Source: Cytophagaceae bacterium
GTDB taxonomy: Bacteria > Bacteroidota > Bacteroidia > Cytophagales > Flexibacteraceae
Direction: 5' to 3'
Length of the DNA stretch: 64,000 bases
Assembly: GCA_947458545.1 (NCBI GenBank)
Contig: CANGYH010000004.1
Coordinates: 62,001 to 126,000 of the forward strand
Below, one piece after another: positions 17,661 to 25,011 of the stretch. The translations under genes were made by a program, and so were the position numbers. How positions within the stretch are numbered: the first letter of the stretch is position 1; each line of letters begins with the position of its first letter. The notes beneath the pieces were generated by a model. The model was not told where the DNA came from. It did no database searches and saw only the letters and a program-made list of their open reading frames with translations.

Positions 17661-18071
17661 CTAAAGTGCCTCGGCCTGTTGCTGCTCTGCCACAAAGGCC
17701 GGGCCGCAGCTTAGCTTTTTGGCCAGCGGACTTTTAACGTTTACCACCCGCCAAAACGGCACCAGGCTAGCCAACGGTGCCCCTTGCTGGTAGGCCTCCA
17801 GGCTGGCCTCTGCCACAATGCGCAAAAAGATGCCCGTGGTGAGGGGGCAGGCAAAGTCTGCCCCGTGGGCCTGGGCCAGGTCTTGCCGCATGGCTACCAC
17901 GTCTGCCCGGGTGCCTTTGGGCAACTGCCGCACATAGTCTGCCACAAGCTGCGGCGTAGGTATAAGCATGCGCGCGCCGGCAGGCTGTCCGCCAAAGGGT
18001 TTGTCCAGCGGTTTTACCTCTGGCTGGGCGGGGGTGGCCATCTTCTGGGCCCAGGTTTTGGTTTTAGCCAT
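17661..18071 (-). CDS. Small protein resembling the MGMT DNA-binding fold, without the active cysteine
   Basis: A 136-residue basic protein. Residues about 40-130 (YVRQLPKGTRADVVAMRQDLA, CPLTTGIFLRIVAEAS, LVPFWRVV) follow the winged-helix part of O6-alkylguanine DNA methyltransferases, but the PCHRVV active-site motif is replaced by PFWRVV, so alkyl transfer to cysteine is not expected. Alkyltransferase-like proteins of other bacteria have PWHR at this place. It lies 18 bases downstream of the NYN-LOTUS gene on the same strand, so they are probably one operon. The match is by eye and modest. Confidence 0.5.
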   Translation of the reverse strand: MAKTKTWAQKMATPAQPEVKPLDKPFGGQPAGARMLIPTPQLVADYVRQLPKGTRADVVAMRQDLAQAHGADFACPLTTGIFLRIVAEASLEAYQQGAPLASLVPFWRVVNVKSPLAKKLSCGPAFVAEQQQAEAL

Positions 18072-18089
18072 GTTGCAGGCAACTAGGTT

Positions 18090-19841
18090 TTACCCCACCA
18101 CGCTTTTGAGGATTTCCTCTTTGGCGGGGGTGTCTATGAGCTTGGCAATTTTGTCGGCACAAGTAGCGCGCAGGTGCTCTATCAGCTTGTTGGCGCTGTA
18201 GTAGCTGGTGGCGTCTAGCATATGGGTTTGGTCTCGCACCTGGCTGCCCTTCGGCTGGCTGTCAAAACACTTGGCCGCCTGGTAAGCCAGCACCGTGTGC
18301 AACACATGGTGCCCCAAGTAGCTGCCCAGCGAGGCCAGCTCTGGCTCGGGCTTCAGCTTATCCTCCAACAGGGCTTTCCACTCGTCTATAGATCGGCGTT
18401 TGTCTCTGTGCTCGTAGAGTTGGCGGGCCACGGCGCGCGTCATCTCTGGCCCATGCAGGCGGAAGTAGGGCATAAACCCACCGCCCTCCTGCATCAGGTT
18501 GGCTTGTTGCAGGGCGGCTTTGTAGTGCCCCTGGCTGTGCACTTCGGCTGGCCCAATGGGCTCCACGCGGATGTAGCCGCGCAGTTTGCTGCCCGCGTAG
18601 GCTATGAGCGGTTTGTCGTACTTGGCCTGAGGTGCAAACTCGGCCAGCTCCAGCTCTTGCCCGGCCAGCTTGGCCAGGTGCTCAAAGCCTTCTAGCCCCA
18701 GGGCGTAAGGCTTGCAGCCGGGCAGGCGCTTCTCCAAGGCTTTGGCTACGTCTTCCAGAAGCTCTCCCTGGTCAAAATCAAGCTCTTTATCCAGGGCCTC
18801 TAGCACGGCCTGGGCCTTGGCCAGCGCATCGCCCAGCGGGTCTTTGCCTTTTTTGGCACTGGCTTTTTTGGCTGTTGGCTCAGGCAGGGGGGCAGGCGGG
18901 GCGGCGGGGGTGGCCTGGCTGGCTGGTGTGGCCAGGGGCTGAGCCTTGCCCTTGTAGGCATCGCCCAGCTCTACGCGCTGCGTCAGGGTTGGGGTGGCCA
19001 GGGGCTGGGTGCGGAAGCATAGCCGCTGCTCTGTACCGCTCAGCACAAGCTCCCACTGCTTGCCCTCGGCCATTTGTTTTACCCACTCGCTAAAGGTGGT
19101 AAAGCCCAGCGCCTCGTGGCGGAACCCTTCCATCACTTCCTCTACCCACGTTTGCAACTTGCCCAGGGGCACACCGGCTTCCAGGGCCTTGCGGGGTAGC
19201 TCCAGGTCTGGCATTCGGGCAAAGAGGCGCCGGCCAAAAAGCTCTACCTCGGCCTGGGCCACGCGGTTGGCATAGATGCGGCCCAGGTCGTCTAGCAGGG
19301 CGCGGGCTGCCGGGTCTTGGCTGTGGTAGTCGGCCTGGCGCAGGCCGGTCGGATCTTCAATCTCGATAAAGGCATCGGCCAGGCTACGCAGGGCCTCATT
19401 CATCTGGGCCGGGTAGCTGGCCACCACCACGGCCTTGCCATACTCGTGCAGGCGGCGCACCAGCCAGGCAAAGCCGCCGTCTCCGGTTACCAGCACAAAT
19501 GTGCGAAGGTGGGGCCTGCTGTGCAGCACGTCCATCACGTCTGTGGCAATGGCAATGTCGCAGAGGTTCTTTTGAGTGCCGCTCACGGCTTGTACATGCT
19601 CTTGAGCTATGCCCAGGTCGGTAAAGGTGCGTTGCAGCGGAGCCACCTTGTAGGTCTGCCAGTTGGCGTAGGCTCGTGCCATGGCAAACTGGCCCACCAA
19701 AGCCTCCCGCTCACGGATTTGCGCCAGCAGTTGCCTAAAATCTAGTCGGGCCATCTGCTCTGCCGAGAGGGCATAGCCCTTGAGCAGATTCTCCAGGTCT
19801 ATAAAGACGGCCGTGTCGAAGCGGGCAGGGTGGGGTACCAT
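18090..19841 (-). CDS. NYN-domain putative ribonuclease with LOTUS/OST-HTH domain
   Basis: A 583-residue protein with an N-terminal NYN (PIN-like) domain (about 8-165). Its acidic residues sit in AVFIDLENLL, NLCDIAIATDVMDVL and LVTGDGGFAWLV, the pattern of the metal-dependent nuclease site. A LOTUS/OST-HTH winged helix follows (about 195-265, AGVPLGKLQTWVEEV), then a Pro/Ala/Thr linker, a possible second winged helix (about 345-415), and a helical C-terminal region (about 430-583) of unknown type. NYN-LOTUS proteins are thought to bind and cut RNA. The ATG at 19841 is preferred over TTG 19850 because a TACCTTTG promoter core lies 6 bases before it. Confidence 0.82.
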   Translation of the reverse strand: MVPHPARFDTAVFIDLENLLKGYALSAEQMARLDFRQLLAQIREREALVGQFAMARAYANWQTYKVAPLQRTFTDLGIAQEHVQAVSGTQKNLCDIAIATDVMDVLHSRPHLRTFVLVTGDGGFAWLVRRLHEYGKAVVVASYPAQMNEALRSLADAFIEIEDPTGLRQADYHSQDPAARALLDDLGRIYANRVAQAEVELFGRRLFARMPDLELPRKALEAGVPLGKLQTWVEEVMEGFRHEALGFTTFSEWVKQMAEGKQWELVLSGTEQRLCFRTQPLATPTLTQRVELGDAYKGKAQPLATPASQATPAAPPAPLPEPTAKKASAKKGKDPLGDALAKAQAVLEALDKELDFDQGELLEDVAKALEKRLPGCKPYALGLEGFEHLAKLAGQELELAEFAPQAKYDKPLIAYAGSKLRGYIRVEPIGPAEVHSQGHYKAALQQANLMQEGGGFMPYFRLHGPEMTRAVARQLYEHRDKRRSIDEWKALLEDKLKPEPELASLGSYLGHHVLHTVLAYQAAKCFDSQPKGSQVRDQTHMLDATSYYSANKLIEHLRATCADKIAKLIDTPAKEEILKSVVG

Positions 19842-19847
19842 AACACA

Positions 19848-19855
19848 CAAAGGTA
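19848..19855 (-). promoter_or_regulatory. Promoter -7 element of the NYN-LOTUS gene (TACCTTTG)
   Basis: Perfect TAnnTTTG match on the minus strand ending 6 bases before the ATG, again predicting a leaderless or nearly leaderless transcript. Confidence 0.6.
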
Positions 19856-19937
19856 GGCAAGCGGGCAGGGTGGTTGTGGTATGTAGGCCTACACCGGCCG
19901 CCTGCTATACAAGGGCTAGCCGCCCGCCAGCGCATAA

Positions 19938-19969
19938 AAAAACCCGCTTGCGTTGGCAAGCGGGTTTTT
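19938..19969 (-). terminator. Rho-independent terminator of the T9SS gene at 19991-20776
   Basis: Perfect 14-bp arms (19938-19951 and 19956-19969) with a GTTG loop. Read on the minus strand it is a GC-rich stem flanked by T runs. It separates the upstream T9SS gene from the NYN gene. Confidence 0.8.
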
Positions 19970-19990
19970 GGTCGGGGCTTATGCGATAGC

Positions 19991-20776
19991 TTAGCGCACC
20001 ACCTGCATTTTGCTGCTGGCAGCCATGCCATCCATCTCTACGGTGTAGAAGTAGATGCCAGGAGCCGCAGTGGCAGCGTTCCAGGTAAAGCTCTTAGCAC
20101 CGGCGCTCATGTAGCCGTTGTTGAGCACAGATACCGTCTCGCCCAGCAGGTTTACAACGCGAACGTTTACCTCGCCAGCCTTCTTGAGGTTGAAGCGGAT
20201 GGTAGCCTCACCAGAGATGGGGTTGGGCGTAGCAGGAGACAGGGCAAAGGCAGAAGCCGTGCCGCGCTTCACGCTAGACACACCAAAAGGCGCACCAACG
20301 GGGAAAGTGGCAAAGCCGTCTCCGCAAGAGCCGGGCGTAGCAGGATCTTCGTACTTGCCACGCAGATCCCAGTTCGTACCAGATGGGCCACCGTTCAACA
20401 CAAAGCAAAGCTCGGTGATGTCTGTACCGGCAGGCACGTTGAAGTAGGTGCGGGGCACAAATGTCTTAGACCAGGTGCCGTTTGCGTTCTGCGTGAAGCC
20501 GGTGATGGCGTCAGGCAAGCCGCCGTCTGCGGGAGGGCTGGCGCTCACTACGTTCTGCCAACGCTGGCCGCTGATGGTAACACCAGCATGCAGGCGTACG
20601 ATGGTAGCACCGCCGAGGCCGGGGGTACCATCAACGCATACTACGTTGGGGTCAATGGTCATGGTGATGGGCTGGTCGGCCGTAGCACCAACGGGGCTGA
20701 TGGAGATACCACCGCTTTGGGCGCTGGCGCTCATGGCAAAGCCCAAAGAGAGGGCTGCGAGTAGTAGTTTCTTCAT
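19991..20776 (-). CDS. Small secreted protein with T9SS type A sorting domain
   Basis: A 261-residue exported protein. The ATG at 20776 gives a clean signal peptide (MKKLLLAALSLGFAMSASAQ); an upstream open stretch has no plausible signal. A beta-rich central domain of unknown function contains four cysteines that may form disulphides. The last ~85 residues are a T9SS sorting domain (LSPATPNPISGEATIRFNL, AAPGIYFYTVEMDG). It should be secreted and possibly surface-attached. It has its own terminator and a long 5' region shared with the divergent YceI gene, so it is likely a single-gene unit. Confidence 0.85.
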   Translation of the reverse strand: MKKLLLAALSLGFAMSASAQSGGISISPVGATADQPITMTIDPNVVCVDGTPGLGGATIVRLHAGVTISGQRWQNVVSASPPADGGLPDAITGFTQNANGTWSKTFVPRTYFNVPAGTDITELCFVLNGGPSGTNWDLRGKYEDPATPGSCGDGFATFPVGAPFGVSSVKRGTASAFALSPATPNPISGEATIRFNLKKAGEVNVRVVNLLGETVSVLNNGYMSAGAKSFTWNAATAAPGIYFYTVEMDGMAASSKMQVVR

Positions 20777-21100
20777 TTGCTTGAGGAGACGGTTAAAAAT
20801 GGGTAAACAGAAATAACAAAGGCAATTATACGGACAAATACAGCGCAAGGCCAAATCATAAAAGCCCTCGGGTGCGATTTACACACCAATTTAACGAAAT
20901 TTTGGACAAGCCCCCTGCTTATATCCGCCAAAGGCTTAAACTAGGTTAACAAATGCAGCGGCGCTGGGCAAAGACCTTGGAACAATTCGTGTATCTACAT
21001 ATATTTGCTACGCATTCGGTTGCCCTCCATCTGGCTCGGCAGGCTGATGCGGCCTGCCTTTGGCGGGTATGTTTCTCAAACCCATAGTCTCTCTAAACAC
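20777..21100. other. Divergent promoter region between the T9SS gene and the YceI gene
   Basis: 324 bases without a gene. Towards the plus strand it holds TTG-N20-TATATTTG (20977-21007). Towards the minus strand a weaker candidate is TTG (complement of 20846-20848), 21 bases, then TGCCTTTG (complement of 20817-20824). The centre (about 20880-20930) is AT-rich. No small ORF or RNA structure stands out. Confidence 0.5.
20977..21007 (+). promoter_or_regulatory. Promoter of the YceI-family gene (TTG-N20-TATATTTG)
   Basis: TTG at 20977-20979 and TATATTTG at 21000-21007 with 20-base spacing fit the Bacteroidota vegetative promoter. The predicted start is near 21014, leaving a leader of about 87 bases before the ATG at 21101. 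Confidence 0.65.
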
Positions 21101-21703
21101 ATGAAAACGCTTCTCTCTCTGGCGGCTGGCTTTGCCCTCGCCGCATCTGCCTGGGCTGGCCCCGGCAACGCTCCCAAGGCCGTAACCTACAAGGTTGACC
21201 CCGCCAAGAGCAACATTACCTGGGTGGGCAAAAAAGTTACCGGCGAGCATACCGGCAAAATCTCCTTCAGCAACGGCACCATCCTCACAGACGGCAAAGC
21301 CTTTACCGGCGGCACGTTCGTAGTAGATATGAAGTCTATGACCTGCACCGACATCTCCGATGCCGAAACGAACGGGAAGTTCCTGGGCCACATGACTTCG
21401 CCCGACTTCTTTGACGTAACCGGCCACCCTACCAGCAAACTGGTGGTTACCAGCGTCAAAAAAACCGGCGCCAACACCTACAACGTAACCGGAGACCTCA
21501 CCATCAAAGGCACCACCAAGCCGGTAACGTTCCCCGCCACGGTAACCATCGCTGGCAATAAGGTAACGGCCAAAGCCGACGTAACCGTTGACCGTACCGC
21601 CTACGACATCCGCTACGGCTCTAAGAAATTCTTCGAAAGCATTGGCGACAAAGCCATCTTCGACGAGTTCGAGCTTAAGCTAGACGTGGTAGCCAGCAAG
21701 TAA
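21101..21703 (+). CDS. YceI-family periplasmic lipid-binding protein
   Basis: A 200-residue exported protein with a signal peptide (MKTLLSLAAGFALAASAWAG) and the YceI lipocalin-like barrel: YKVDPAKSNITWVGKKVTGEHTG in outline, then FVVDMKSMTC, HMTSPDFFDV, LTIKGTTKPVTFPATV and DRTAYDIRYGS. YceI proteins bind isoprenoid or other amphiphilic chains in a beta-barrel. The gene is monocistronic, bounded by its promoter and a downstream terminator. The ATG at 21101 is chosen because it opens the signal peptide; the open frame extends further upstream without one. Confidence 0.93.
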   Translation: MKTLLSLAAGFALAASAWAGPGNAPKAVTYKVDPAKSNITWVGKKVTGEHTGKISFSNGTILTDGKAFTGGTFVVDMKSMTCTDISDAETNGKFLGHMTSPDFFDVTGHPTSKLVVTSVKKTGANTYNVTGDLTIKGTTKPVTFPATVTIAGNKVTAKADVTVDRTAYDIRYGSKKFFESIGDKAIFDEFELKLDVVASK

Positions 21704-21725
21704 GCCCAAGCCCACGCTTACAAAG

Positions 21726-21753
21726 AAGCCTCTGCCGACGCAGGGGCTTTTTT
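21726..21753 (+). terminator. Rho-independent terminator of the YceI gene
   Basis: Stem AAGCCTCTGC/GCAGGGGCTT (21726-21735 and 21740-21749, one T-G pair) with loop CGAC, followed by a run of T to 21753. Confidence 0.8.
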
Positions 21754-21899
21754 GTGCCTCTGTCCAGTCCTAAAAAGAGTTGACTACTACTCCGCTATCC
21801 TTAGACTCCAGTCTAAGGATGCCTTGCCTGCCGACTCCCGTCGGCCTCCCAAGTGCCGTTTCCGTATTACTGAATGCGCTGTGCAACCACGGCCAACCC

Positions 21900-22760
21900 T
21901 TACAAGGCCTTCGACCCAAACGTATCTCCTCCTGCTGGGTCTCCGCTTTGGTAGCCCTGCATAAACCACCGCTGGCGCTGGGCGCTGGTGCCGTGCGTAA
22001 AAGCATCGGGCACCACCTGCCCCTGGGCCTGCTGCTGCAGGCGATCGTCGCCCACGGCGGCGGCGGCCTGCATGGCCTCTTGTACGTCGCCGGGGTCTAA
22101 CACGCCCAGTAGGTGCTCTTCGTAATGGGCCCAGACGCCGGCATAGTAGTCGGCTTGCAGCTCCAGCCGTACACTAGCCCCGGTTGGGCCAGCATCGGTG
22201 CCGCGGGCTCGGGCTTCGTCGGCCAAGCGGGTGGTGCCTAGCAAGTGCTGGATGTGATGCCCCACCTCGTGGGCAATCACATAGGCCATAGCAAAATCTC
22301 CGGGTGCGCCGTATTTGCGGTGCAAATCGTCGTAAAAGCTAAGGTCGATGTAAATGCGCTGGTCTGCAGGGCAGTAGAAGGGGCCCGTAGCATCTGTTGC
22401 CCCCCCGCAGCCCGACTGAACCTGCCCCCTAAATAGCCGCAATTTGGGTGGAGCATATGTTTGCCCACGCTCGGCAAAGAGTTTGCCCCAAATCTCCTCT
22501 GTGTCTGCCAGCACGACCGACACAAAACGTGCGGCCGAGTCTGCCTCCGCCGGGGGGCCAGAAGCCACCTGCGAAGCGGCCGGGCCGTTGCTCTGCACCT
22601 GGCTGAGCAATTGCAGGGGGTTTTGCCCCGTAAAAAAACTGATGGCCAGCACCACCAAGAGGCCGACAATACCCAGGCGCCCACCACCAAAGCCGCCGAA
22701 CCCGCCGCCACTGCGGCCGTCTTCTACGTTGCCCGATCCTCGTCTGCCAATCCACTGCAT
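21900..22760 (-). CDS. YpfJ-type neutral zinc metallopeptidase, membrane-anchored
   Basis: A 286-residue protein of the YpfJ/KPN_00218 family of predicted zinc metalloproteases. It has a short Gly/Arg-rich N-terminus, one transmembrane helix (about 28-48), and a catalytic domain with the zinc motif HEVGHH (within MAYVIAHEVGHHIQHLLGT), FYCPADQRIYIDLSF before it and LELQADYYAGVWAH after it; the last supplies the third ligand. The C-terminal HGTSAQRQRWFMQGY is the usual family ending. The ATG at 22760 (MQWIGRR) matches the family start; longer forms have no conserved sequence. Substrates are unknown. Confidence 0.9.
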   Translation of the reverse strand: MQWIGRRGSGNVEDGRSGGGFGGFGGGRLGIVGLLVVLAISFFTGQNPLQLLSQVQSNGPAASQVASGPPAEADSAARFVSVVLADTEEIWGKLFAERGQTYAPPKLRLFRGQVQSGCGGATDATGPFYCPADQRIYIDLSFYDDLHRKYGAPGDFAMAYVIAHEVGHHIQHLLGTTRLADEARARGTDAGPTGASVRLELQADYYAGVWAHYEEHLLGVLDPGDVQEAMQAAAAVGDDRLQQQAQGQVVPDAFTHGTSAQRQRWFMQGYQSGDPAGGDTFGSKAL

Positions 22761-22856
22761 GGTAATGCCTGCTAACGGCCCGCTGGGCCATGGGTTTTGT
22801 GCCTGTAAGCTAACACTTGCCAAGCACCAAAAGGGCTAGCCTGCCAGAGGCGTAAT

Positions 22857-22864
22857 TATCTTTG
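22857..22864 (+). promoter_or_regulatory. Promoter -7 element of frr (TATCTTTG)
   Basis: Perfect TAnnTTTG match ending 8 bases before the frr ATG. Confidence 0.6.
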
Positions 22865-22872
22865 CGCCTGCC

Positions 22873-23433
22873 ATGGAAGAAATCGAGCTTTACCTGGGCG
22901 AGGCCCAGGAGATGATGGACAAGGCCATCAAACACACCCAGGCCGAGCTGCAAAAAATCCGCGCCGGTAAAGCCATGCCCAGCATGGTAGATGGCATCTA
23001 TGTGGACTACTACGGCGTATCTACGCCGCTGAGCCAGGCAGCCACGGTATCAACACCCGATGCACGGACGATTTTGATCCGCCCCTTCGAAAAAAAGATG
23101 GTGAGCGAGATTGAAAAGGCCATCAAAAACAGCGACCTCGGCCTTAACCCCCAAAACGACGGGGAAAACATCCGCCTCAACCTGCCCCCCCTCACCGAGG
23201 AGCGCCGCCGAGATCTGGTGAAGATGAGCAAGGTAGAGACCGAGCAAGGCAAGGTAGCCGTCCGCAACGCCCGCAAAGAGATCAACGAGGCCCTGCGCAA
23301 GCTACTCAAAGAAGGCGTATCTGAAGATGCCGTCCGCGATGCGGAAGAGAAGGTGCAGAAGTTTACAGACCAGCACGTAGCCAAGCTAGACACCATCCTT
23401 GAGAGCAAAGAGAAGGAGATCATGACCGTCTGA
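22873..23433 (+). CDS. frr: Ribosome recycling factor
   Basis: RRF works with EF-G to split post-termination ribosomes. The 186-residue length and the sequence fit throughout: LQKIRAGKAMPSMVDGIYVDYYG, RPFEKKMVSEIEKAI and GLNPQNDGENIRLNLPPLTEERR in outline, then a long C-terminal helix ending KEKEIMTV. It is often next to pyrH and tsf, but here it stands alone with its own promoter core and a strong terminator. Confidence 0.98.
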   Translation: MEEIELYLGEAQEMMDKAIKHTQAELQKIRAGKAMPSMVDGIYVDYYGVSTPLSQAATVSTPDARTILIRPFEKKMVSEIEKAIKNSDLGLNPQNDGENIRLNLPPLTEERRRDLVKMSKVETEQGKVAVRNARKEINEALRKLLKEGVSEDAVRDAEEKVQKFTDQHVAKLDTILESKEKEIMTV

Positions 23434-23452
23434 GGCAAAACCAACCGGTTAC

Positions 23453-23496
23453 AAAACGACGAAGCCGCCCCATACGAGGGGCGGCTTCGTCGTTTT
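23453..23496 (+). terminator. Rho-independent terminator of frr
   Basis: Perfect 19-bp arms (23453-23471 and 23478-23496) with a 6-base loop and terminal A and T tracts on the two sides, so it could work in both directions. Confidence 0.85.
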
Positions 23497-23566
23497 ACCT
23501 GTAAACTCCAAACCCTGGGCGCAAGGCTGCGGTTGTATCTAAGCCAGCTATTGGTAACCTAAAACA

Positions 23567-23686
23567 ATGAGCTCTTTCTTAGACCTAGACTTTAAGCCCA
23601 AACGCTTCTACAAGCGGGCTGGCTTTTGGCAAAAAATCAGCGCACTGGCAGGATCTGCCGGTTTGCTGCTGCTGCTGTTTCTGTAG
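23567..23686 (+). CDS. Possible 39-residue single-pass membrane protein
   Basis: ATG at 23567 opens a short frame starting MSSFLDLDFKPKRFYKR, then GFWQKISALAGSAG and LLLLLFL at the end. A basic N-terminal half followed by a C-terminal hydrophobic helix is a plausible tail-anchored micro-protein. It follows the frr terminator and is convergent with purM. There is no recognised family and codon evidence is thin at this length. Confidence 0.4.
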   Translation: MSSFLDLDFKPKRFYKRAGFWQKISALAGSAGLLLLLFL

Positions 23687-23703
23687 ATAAGAAATACCTA
23701 TGC

Positions 23704-24900
23704 CTATGCCTGTGGCTGGCCATAGTGGAGCACACCACCTTCGGCACTATGGATTTCTACGGCGGGCGCCAATCCAGCATCGGTAAAGCCGATAACCTTT
23801 GCATCTATACCCAAAGCGTCGGCAATCTGGAGGGCAACCTCTACGGCCTCGGGCTGCAGGTATAGCTCTAAGCGGTGGCCCATGTTAAAGACGCGGTACA
23901 TCTCATGCCAAGGCGTTTGGCTCACGCGCTGAATCTCTTTAAAGAGGGGGGGGGTAGGCAACAGATTGTTTTTGACAACCTTTAGCCGATCCATAAAGTG
24001 CAGGACCTTGGTTTGGCCTCCACCGCTGCAATGCACCATACCAAGTATTAGCGCGGGGTCGCAGGCCTGCAACAATTGGATGACGAAGGGGGCATACGTA
24101 CGTGTAGGGCTTAACAAAGCCTGTGCTACCGAGACGTTGGTGCCCGGCAACGTATCGAGCAAGCCATAAGGGCCCGCATAGGCCAAGGATGGCTCCATAC
24201 CGGGCTCTACCGTATCTGGGTAGGCTGCAAGCACTGCTTTGCCCAGCAGCTCGTGGCGTGCGCTGGTGAGCCCGTTAGAGCCCATGCCCGCATTATAAGC
24301 CGTCTCATAGGCTGCCTGCCCATAGCTGGCCAGACCTACGATGGCCAGGCCCGGTTGCAAACGCGCGTTGTCTATTACGGCGGCACGTGGCATGCGGGCA
24401 AAAAGGGTAGAGTCTACCACCACCGTGCGCACCAGATCGCCCAGGTCTGCCGTCTCGCCGCCGCAGCTTTGGATGTCTAGGCCCCATCGGCGCAAATCTG
24501 CCAACACGGCCTCCGTGCCCTCAATTAAGGCTTTGATAACCTCACCTGGCACCAGGCGCTTGTTGCGGCCAATGGTGCCAGATAGCAGCATCGGGCCCGT
24601 ACAACCCACACAGAGCAGATCGTCGGTGTTCATGACGATGGCATCCTGGGCAATCCCCCGCCAGACGGAAAGGTCTCCGGTTTCTTTCCAGTAAGCCCAG
24701 GCCAGGGCACTTTTGGTGCCTGCCCCGTCGGCATGCATGATGTTGCAGAAAGCAGCATCGCCACCGGCCAGGTCAGGCAGGATCTTGCAAAAAGCCTTAG
24801 GAAAAAGCCCCTTATCGACCCCAGCTATGGCCGCATGGACGTCTTCTTTGCCGGCACTGGCCCCGCGGGCGGCATAGCGATCAGGCATGGGGTTTTGCAT
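23704..24900 (-). CDS. purM: Phosphoribosylformylglycinamidine cyclo-ligase (AIR synthetase), Bacteroidota type
   Basis: PurM closes the imidazole ring of AIR in purine synthesis using ATP. The 398-residue protein shows the PurM fold: AGVDKGLFPKAF, MHADGAGTKSALAWAYWK, DAIVMNTDDLLCVG, the Gly-rich SGTIGRNKRLVPGEV, SCGGETADLGDL and MVHCSGGGQTKVLHF. It is the longer, divergent type seen in Bacteroidota. The ATG at 24900 has a CACCTTTG element 4 bases before it and is preferred to the upstream TTG. A parS-like site lies 25 bases upstream of the start. Confidence 0.93.
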   Translation of the reverse strand: MQNPMPDRYAARGASAGKEDVHAAIAGVDKGLFPKAFCKILPDLAGGDAAFCNIMHADGAGTKSALAWAYWKETGDLSVWRGIAQDAIVMNTDDLLCVGCTGPMLLSGTIGRNKRLVPGEVIKALIEGTEAVLADLRRWGLDIQSCGGETADLGDLVRTVVVDSTLFARMPRAAVIDNARLQPGLAIVGLASYGQAAYETAYNAGMGSNGLTSARHELLGKAVLAAYPDTVEPGMEPSLAYAGPYGLLDTLPGTNVSVAQALLSPTRTYAPFVIQLLQACDPALILGMVHCSGGGQTKVLHFMDRLKVVKNNLLPTPPLFKEIQRVSQTPWHEMYRVFNMGHRLELYLQPEAVEVALQIADALGIDAKVIGFTDAGLAPAVEIHSAEGGVLHYGQPQA

Positions 24901-24924
24901 GGTACAAAGGTGCAAGCCGGCCGA

Positions 24925-24940
24925 TGTTCCACGTGGGACA
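24925..24940. other. parS-like site (15 of 16)
   Basis: TGTTCCACGTGGGACA differs by one base from the palindromic ParB site TGTTCCACGTGGAACA. It lies between purM and the terminator of the giant T9SS gene, about 23 kb from the proposed oriC. Confidence 0.6.
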
Positions 24941-24950
24941 TTGACGAAAT

Positions 24951-24990
24951 CTTAAAACAAAAGCGCCCCGCCATTGCTGGCGGGGCGCTT
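24951..24990 (-). terminator. Rho-independent terminator of the giant T9SS gene
   Basis: Perfect 12-bp arms AAGCGCCCCGCC (24961-24972 and 24979-24990) with a 6-base loop. On the minus strand a T-rich tract follows the stem. It stops read-through from the 25012-34821 gene towards purM. Confidence 0.8.
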
Positions 24991-25011
24991 CCAGTGTGAT
25001 AGCAGGGTACC

